Of a stretch of DNA of 64,000 bases, positions 45,901 through 54,900 are shown in pieces. The stretch's first letter is position 1, and each line of letters starts with the position of its first letter. The stretch lies in the NCBI GenBank assembly GCA_905221605.1, contig CAJNDS010001558.1, positions 124,001 to 188,000 on the forward strand, given 5' to 3'. The translations under genes were made by a program, and so were the position numbers. The stretch is from Symbiodinium natans (taxonomy: Eukaryota > Sar > Dinophyceae > Suessiales > Symbiodiniaceae). The notes beneath the pieces are model-generated. The model was not told the DNA's origin and did not search any database. It saw only the letters and a program-made list of their open reading frames with translations.

Positions 45901-48900
45901 CCTATAAACCCTATAAACCCTATAAACCCTGATAAACCCTGATAAACCCTATAAACCCTATAAACCCTATGAACCCTATGAACCCTATAAACCCTAAACC
46001 CTATGAACCCTATGAACCCTATAAACCCTATAAACCCTAAACCCTATAAGCCCTATAAACCCTAAACCCCTTTGCAACAGGCGCAAGGGTGCGGCTGCCT
46101 GGTGCAGTGGTATGCGAAGGCCTCAGCTGGCTCCCGCGTCCTGCGCCCCAACTTCAGAGTTTAGGGGCTTGTAGGGTTTAGGGTTTAGGGTTTATAGGGT
46201 TTAGGGTTTAGGGGCTTGCAGGGATTAGGATCCTTGCTTCGTGCCGCAAAGGTCTTATTTTTTTGTGGGGGGGGGAGGGGGGAGGGGGAGTTGTGGGTGG
46301 TGGGTTAAGGAGAGGTTCGGTTCCCTTCTAGACTCCAAAAAAAAAAACAAGGTTGGGCGCCGCGTGGGAGAGGAGGGGGGGGGGGGGGTTGTTGTTCGGT
46401 CATCCCTCTCAGAGTGCTGCAAGACGGGAAGAAGGACCGGAACTCATGGAATCTCTTTGTTCGCTACAGAGACCTGCCCATGTGGATCCCTTGCCCTATA
46501 AGCCCTTTAGCCTCTAGACCCTTCACGAAACCCGAGATACCCCCAAAACTTGAAACCGAAAACCAGAGACCCGAAACCCAAAACCCAAAACCTGTCGGCC
46601 TTGAGGCCGGTATGGCCGAGGGAGACGGCTCGAAGTTGGTTCATGTGGCCTGGTCCCTGGCAGGGAGGTTGGGCTTAGGGCTTTGGGTTTTGGGATGCCT
46701 ACAGGCTTCAGGGTCTTAAGTTGAGATGTTCCCCCTTAAGACTAATAGTCCTTGATAGGGATTATCGTAGGGGGACTAGAATCCCTATAAGGACTGTTAG
46801 TAGAAGGGTGAACGTACCAAGTCGTCAGGGCTTCATAAGGACTTTCAAGCCCTCTAGGCCCTAACCTACCTACACTCTAAGGACTTTTATAGATTCTTGA
46901 CGGCTTTGAAGGGCCTACAGATTTTAAGGTCTTCAAAAGTTTTCAAGGGCTTGGAGCATTGTATTGTGTTAAGGCCTGGAGCGACTTCAGGTTCGATTCT
47001 TTTCTTTCAAGTTCTTAGGGGTTGGGGTTCAGGCGTTCGAGGCTTCAGGGTTCTTTAAGGCAGTCTGGGTTTAGGCTTTACGTCTTGGGATGCTGTGGGG
47101 CTTCAGGCTGGGATGTTGCCCCTTGTACTAACAGTCGTTAATCGGGATTACAATCGGGGTAGGTAGTTTGATGAGGGGAGGCGTGTAGTTTTTGGGGTTT
47201 AGGGTGGGGTGTCTGGCTAGCAGGCTGCTTGTATCTTCGCCTAGCGTTTGTTCAAGGGTAGCTGAGAGGACTCCAGCTGAACACCCATGTCATGTCATCG
47301 TTTAGGAGTTTCTGAGTGATAGGGCCATCTGATAGGGTTGAGGGTTTAGGTTTGGGGTTTATAGAGTTTAGGGTTGAGGGTTTAGGGTTGAAGGTTTCGG
47401 GTCCGCAAACCCTGGTAGTTCCCTAAACCCTTAACCCTAAACCCTAAACCCTAAACCCTAAGGTTCTGGAGTTCATGGACTTGGGCAGCCTGGCCGTGGG
47501 GGCGCCCAGTGACGCGACGGCGGCCCACTTCCACGTTATGTTCCCCAGAGTGTACTTGGAGGTTCATGGTACTTATTGACCAAGTATAAGTGTACTTATA
47601 ACCCACTTATAAGCCCCTTTATTAAGTGCCAGAATGTGGTTATACGTACAGTTATAAGTACAGTTATTGTCGGTAAATAAGTACCATGAATCTCTAAGTA
47701 GGGTTTGGAGTTTTGGGTTTAAGGTTTAGGGTTAGGGATTCGGGTTTTGAGGATAGTTGGAGTTTTAAGGTTCAGGGGGTAGGGGCTAGAGTTCTTTCTA
47801 GGGTTTTAAGTTTTAGGGGTTAGGGTTTAGATTAGTGGGTTTAAGGTTCAGGGCTTAGGGTTTAGAGTTTCGGGTTTTCACGTTTTAGGGTTTAGGACAA
47901 GTGGACACCAACACAGATGCCACCTCCGGCAAGATCCCAAAAGCACGGCACAACAAACCACGACCGTAAACCCTAAGTTTTCAATCCTGAACTCTGGCTA
48001 AACTCTTAATCCTCTGAAACCCCTAGGTGCCGAAGCACCTTTAACCTCCTAAACCTGCCAAACGCAAATTTCCCCGAACTTTATACACCCTACCAACTAC
48101 CCAACCCCAAACCAGTGGTGACCAGAACAGTTCAAAGAAACGTACCATGACGATAAACAAGCTCTGTAGACCCTCAACTCCAATCAGCCCGCACCCAACA
48201 CACTAAGTCCTGAACCAAACCTTAAACCCTAACCCTAAACCCTAAACCCGAAACCCGAAACCCGAAACCCTAAACCCTAAACCCTGAACCCTCAACCCTC
48301 AACCCTCATCAACCCCAAGCCAAAAGCCAGGATTTGCTCCTGCGCCTCGGCGGTCCCCTCCCTGCGCCTGGCCTCCGCTGTCGGGGGCCCTGGGACAGCG
48401 AGCCTAGGGTTTAGGGTTTAGGGTTTAGGGTTTAGGGTTTAGGGTTTAGGGTTTAGGGTTTAGGGTCTCAGAAGTAGGAGGCCGAACTTCTCGGAGCTAT
48501 GATGCCATACCATAGCACCATTACTGACAATGGTGTTCGGGTTCGGGGTTTAGGGTTTAGGGTTTAGGGTCATCATTCCGAATGGTTTAGGGTTTAGGGT
48601 CATCATCCCGAATATGGAGCAAGACCCCAAAAGCTAAAAACTCTAAACTCCCTCAAGCCCTGAATTCCCTAAACCCTGGAACAGCTACACTCCCTAAACC
48701 TTAGCCCTAAACCCCAAGGAGGGGTTAAAGCTTCTGACCCCTGGCAGGTGCAGGGGGGCAGGTCGCCATCGCGCTGGAGTTTCTGCATGCCAGGCCGGCA
48801 GGTTTTGAGCGCCCGCACTGCTGTGGGCTTCGGGTGTGTTTTGTTATTTGTAGGCTTAGAGTTTAGGGTGGAGTTCAGGGTTTTGGGGCTTTCTTCTGCT

Positions 48901-51900
48901 GCAGAGTTTTTTATTGTTCGTTTTTTTTTTTTTTTTTGGGGGGGGGGGTGGGCGGGACCGTGGTGATTATGGGTGAGTTTGAAGGGCCATCCTAGAGAGT
49001 TGAGTGTCGAGTCGGTCTTACTCTGTGATGCTGTTGCTAAGGGATATGAGGAGGCTGAGGGGACCCCTACAAGGGGACCGTAATCTAATTCCCCTTGTAT
49101 ATCTCTATATATTGGGATGTTCCTCCTATACACCAACAGTCCTTAATAGGGCTTACAGTGTAGCACCCCTCAATACAATCCCTATTAAGGACTGTTAGTA
49201 TGCCAACCTGTATACCTAGGTAGCCCCGTACAGTGCCCGCAAGGTCCGTTGTAGGGGTCCCTCCTTTTGTGTCTTGATGTTGGGAGGTGCATTCTCCACC
49301 GCGACGTCAAGCCACAGATGCTTACCTGAACGAGGGTGCTCCAAGTTGCGAGTTTAGGGCTTTTGGGGGCTCGTAACCCCTAAACTTGCCCAGAGTTGGG
49401 GACCTAAAGTCTCTGGAGTTGAAGTTTAGATAGGCCCTATTAGGGCGACAAACGGAGCCTTACAGGGAAACCCTAAACCCTAAACCCTAAACCCTAAACC
49501 CTAAACCGTGGAGCCATATTAGGGCCCTTCGTCTGGTCCCTTACCCTTGTTTATTCGGGATCCGAAGTATGGGCCGTTATTATTCTGCATAGTTTCTATG
49601 AGGGTTCATTTGTAGTACTATTATGGAATTAGGTGCCCAAAAACCATACTAAAAAAGGTTTTGGGGTACCTAATTCCACAATAGTACTACAAATGGACCC
49701 TCTGGGTATGAGGGTTCTATAACAAGGGACACAAACTAGGGGCCCATGCTTGGAACACTAGAGATCATCGCAGCAAGTAAAGGTCTACGATCATTTCCAA
49801 GAATCTCGGGTACCTTGAACTCCTCACTGGAACAAGCGACAAGCCTCCCAAGACCCCGATCCTGTTACAAACGCGATCCAGAGTCGTTCCACCTAAGCCC
49901 AAAACCCTTAACCCCATAAACTCTAAGCCCTAAACCTTATAAACCCTCAACCCTATAAACCCTAAGCCCTATACACCCTAGTCCCTATGCACCCTAAATC
50001 ATATAAACCCTCTCAACCCTATAAAACCCTAAACTGCCAGCCCACAGCGTCCATTCCACCAGGAACATCCTGCACAACTCGGCCGGTGAGGCGCGGCTCT
50101 TGCAACCCTTTGAGAAGGTTTGGTGGAAGTATCCTGGGGTTTAGGGTTTGGGGTTTAGGTTTAGGGTTTAGGGTTGTTCCCTTCCTAGGTTGCTGCGCTA
50201 GCAAGCATCGAAACCCCGAAGTACCTGAAGCCTGGCTGCCAGAAGCCTACGGACCCGAAAGCCCCAATCCCTCTATGCCCCAAAAGGCTTGATACCCGAA
50301 ACCCTGAACCCTAAATCCGAAACCCTAAACCAATACCCGGAAACCGAGCCCAGGACCTATCAAGCTAAACACTCCTAAAACCCCTGAGCCCTGAATCCCA
50401 TAAACCCTATTAAAGCCTGTACAAACCCTGCAAATTGAAAACCCTGTACTACAGTACAAACCCTTTTAACCTTGCATAACCCTACACAAACCCTTTAAAG
50501 CCCTATACGAACTCTGAAAACCAGGTGAAGCTGACCGATTTCGGAATCTCCAAAGCGGTTGACAGCAAGCAGGCTCTGCAACGTGTCTTACTTTTTTGGT
50601 TTACATTTGTGTTTCTCTGTTTTGTTTGTCTTGTGTGTGTCTGCGTATATTCTGGAGGGGAAGGAGAATCGCCGGGCATATGTTAAGGTTTAGCGGTTGA
50701 GGGGTTTAGGATTTAGTAGAGGCCCCATGAACCTCCGAGTGCACCTCGCACCCTGAACCAAACCAACCCTAAACCCGAAACACTTTAAACTCGAGGCCCT
50801 AAAAACTTAAAACTCTTAGTTACCTCGATACCCTACACCTTGAAGCTCTAAACCTCTGAGTCTCTGAACTCCAACCGGGCGCGCCTTTCGGCTATTTAGG
50901 GATAAGTTAAAGCCATTAATTTAAGGGGGGAACCCTAAACCCTAAACCCTAAACCCTAAACCCTAAACCCTAAACCCTAAACCCTAAACCCTAGGGGGGT
51001 AGTATAAAGGGGGGCAGTAGGTGAACCCGTGACTTTCTGTGCAGGATGCCACTGCGACCTTTGTGGGTACAGCCACGTTCCCGGCCCAGAGAACAATCGT
51101 CCTTAGGGCTTGCAGGAAGGCTTCTGGGCCTCACCCTAAACCCTAAACCCTAAAACCCTACATCCCAGGTCCTGAAGTGTTAATTCTCCCTATCAAACTC
51201 GAAGCCTCAAACCCAACCCCAACACCCACTTGAACCCCCTAGCACCCTCAGCCCTGAACAGTCCGTCGACCCGGAAGGCCCTCAGTCATCGCTTTCACTC
51301 AAGAAGCCTCCATCTGGTCAGTTCTCAAGATTATCGTCCCTTTTTGGGTACCCTAGATGTAAGGGGGAAAGAGTTCGTGTCTTCCAGTCCTCTAAGCCCT
51401 CGAAGATAAGCACTTTCAGAAGCTTGATCCTGTTGTTCTGCCTGTTGTTCTTGGGTGCCCTACGCCCTGAACCCTGAACCCTGAAACCCTGAACCCTGAA
51501 CCCTGAACCCTAAACCCTACACCCTAAATCCTGAACCCTGAACCCTAAACCCTACACAGACCCATGACTCACATGCCGAATAAAAGCCGTGCAAGTTAGA
51601 TCTCTCCAGCAGCTTGAGCTCGAAACCTTCTGCCAGATGGTCAGTTCTCTGAAGTAGGATCCGCTTTGTGGGGCACCCCAAAACAATAGGAAGGCGCCTT
51701 AACATAAGGAACCCCCCCCTCCCCCCCCAAAGGGACCATTATTTTGAGAAGGCACCAAAGACGACAAAGCTCTCTGAGGACACATGGTTTTCCAGATTTC
51801 CTGGTGTTTCTCACGTTGCCCTCAAAGGCAGCACTCCAAACTTCGTAGTTCTGCGGCCTCCGGGTGCATTTAGGGTTTAGGGTTTAAGGTTTAGGGTTTA

Positions 51901-54900
51901 GGCTTTAGTTCTGTCTTCAGGTACATGTCCCCAGAGCGGCACCTGGGCGACGTGCGGGTCTTGGCATCTGGCGCTGGGGCAAGGGGTGAGGGTTTGGGGT
52001 TTAAAGTTCAGAGTTTGGAGTCTAGGGCATGCATGCTGAAGTTGATGTTGCTAATCGGTTATACCGGCGCAGTGTGCGCTTGAGGGGCTCGAGCATGTCG
52101 TGAAAGGTCCCAAAGAGAAGCTGGCCCTTAATCACGGCATTGAAGGCCAAGTAGCGGCTGAATACTTCATCATCCCGATGCAACACTATACTTACAGCAA
52201 CCATAATTGAACAGTCTTTAACCGTGGTTCCCCAAACTCTTCCCTGGCAGCTCTCCGAGAAGCTGCCTGTGAATCTTAAACTACAGCATATGGTGGGAGA
52301 TGATTCATCAAAAATGCACACCCTTCCACACACATACACACGCATGAATATACGCATGCCTGTATACATATGTGAAATGTTGACAATGAAAACGTGTTTC
52401 GCCGCAAAAATCAACACAAGTTCTGACATGTACTTCAACTCAAACGTTGCATCATCAATTGCTGAGGGGAGCCCTGCGCGGCTTTAAATGGTTCCTGAAC
52501 CCCAAACTCGAAGCCCTAACCCCTAAACCTCTGACCCCTACAGGGTGGGGCCCCCTTACTATACTAACTGTAGTTAAGGGACTTATAACCTAACTTAGGG
52601 TCCTTATAACCCAATTTAGGGCCCTTATAACTCTTCTTATAACTAGGGGGCCCTACCCCTAACCCCCAAACCATCCTAAACCCTAAACCCTCGGATCCGC
52701 TGCAGGACTACTCCTACCCCTCGGATGTGTGGAGCGTGGGGGTTGTTGCGCCCTCAGCCGCAGCGGGGCGAAGGCGAAGGGCTTCTTAGGTGAAGCTACT
52801 TCCCCTGGTAATGACCACAATGCATACCTTGTATAGTCCCTGTATTGGGATGTTTCCCCCTTAGACTAACAGCCCGTAATCGGATTTTCGTACCCCCTAA
52901 AAAAAACCTATGAAGGACTATTGGTACAAGGGAGAACATCCCAACTTCTAGGTGTTGAGGGCTTCTAGGGTTATTCGAGTTTTGGGGTCTTTAGGGTGTT
53001 CAGGGATTTTGGATGTTTTTTTGGTGCTTTCAGGGTTTTTAGGATGTTTAGACTTTTTGGGGTTGTTAGGTTTTAGGGTTTTTGGGTGTTTAGGGTCTAG
53101 GGTTTGGGAACAAAGCCAAGGGTGATGATTGCTATTTTGGGGGGCTTCTTGGGGCGAGTTATTGGGAACCCCTTGGGATGCTCCCCTTATGCTAACAGTC
53201 CTCAATAGGGATGAACATGGGGGGGGGGGGGGGTACTATAATCCCTATTAAGGAGTGGAAACATCCCAAGGACCCCCCTGAAACTGAGACTGTGACAGGC
53301 TGCTCCTGTCCCGCTCAGCACAATTCAGGCGCTGCAACCCGATCTCAGCTTCTCCGATTTCCGGCAATTGTGGTAGCTTCGCGCATCACCGCAAGCCTGG
53401 AAGGGTTTAGGGTTTAGGGCTAGGGTTTAGGGTTTCGGCTTGTGTAGGATTTAACAGCCCTTTCAGGGCTTGTGGGGTTGCCCAGGTGTTTGGGGTTTAG
53501 TGTTTAGGGTATAGGGCTTCTTAATTAGGATTCAGAATTTATAGGTTTTGGGGCTAGAAAGGGCGTTTTCATATGAGCTTGAACCCTCAACACCCGAAAC
53601 AAACAACCCTAGACACCTGGCGCCCTAGACCCTAAACCCTAAACCTTAAACCCTATACCCCAAACCCTAAGCCCCTCTGCCTTTAGGTCCTCTGGGAACT
53701 GGCCGAGGGGCGGCATCCTTTAGCCGACTGCCGCAGCCTTCCAGCGGGAACCCTAGGAAGTTCCCAACGCTTCGGGCTTGGGCTTTTGAGGTCCCTGAAG
53801 CCCTCAACTGTATAAACCCTTTAAGTACTCTACGGGTTTGGGGCTGAGGGTTGACAGGCCTTTTAAGGGCTTAGGGCGAGGGCTCTCAAGACCTCCAATC
53901 CCTAACAATTTCCTCCTTACCCTTAAGCCCGACCGAGTGAAGCGGTTTTTGCGCAGGCGTGACCAGATCGTTGAATCCGGCCCACTTGTACCTGTAGGTG
54001 CGGATTGTAGCAGTATAGAGTACTGAACTTCTAGGTCCCACCATTTATGGAGGGCTTGGGTGGCCTCCAGCTGCGCGAAGCTTTAGTTCCCCGCGATTTC
54101 CTAAAAAGGCCCCCCATGAAGCCGGCACCCAGCCTCACCGCTCAACCCTCAACCCCGAACCTTAAACCATGATATGCTTCAAGTCCTGATATGAAGAAGC
54201 CCCAATCTTCAAAGCCCCAACCTTAAACCCTAAACCCTAAACCCTAAACCCAAAACCCTAACAGCGTGGGATATCGAGGGTGGCTCGGGGAAGAAGGATC
54301 TCTCTGCCCGTGTGCGGCAACACTTTGCCGAGACGGGTGTCTCTTACTAGGGTTCTACTATAGGGTTCTTATAGAGGGTTCTTATCAGGGAGGGGAATCA
54401 AGGGGAGTAGGTACCTTGAACCCCCCGTCCCTCAAGAACCCTATAAGTGAAGTGATAGAGCTCCGAAAGAGCCTTGGGCGCCCCAGCTCGCTGGCAAGAA
54501 GGAGAATGAAGCGCGAGTTGGAGAGAACGGAGTCAGGGCCAGACAAGCATCATGACTCCATCTGCACCTAAGCTCTAAACCCTAAACCCTAAAATAAGCC
54601 CTAAGCCCTAAGCCCTAAGCCCTAAGCCCTATGCCCTAAGCCCTAAGCCCTAAGCCCTAAGCCCTGAGCCCTAAGCCCTAAGCCCTAAGCCCTAAGCCCT
54701 AAGCCCTAAGCCCTAAGCCCTAAGCCCTAAGCCCTAAGCCCTAAGCCCTAAGCCCTAGACCAAACTTCGTGGAGCGCCCGACACGCCAGGCGCTGTGGCA
54801 GGCGCTTTGTGAGGAGACCGAGCCGCGCCTCGCGCGGAGCCCAAGCAGAGCAACGGCTTCGGGTTTAGGATTTAGGGTTGAGGGTTTAAGGTTTAAGGTT

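Noticed and set aside
45724-45942. INPINPINP frame of 72 codons
   Set aside because: Pure translation of the CCCTATAAA array.
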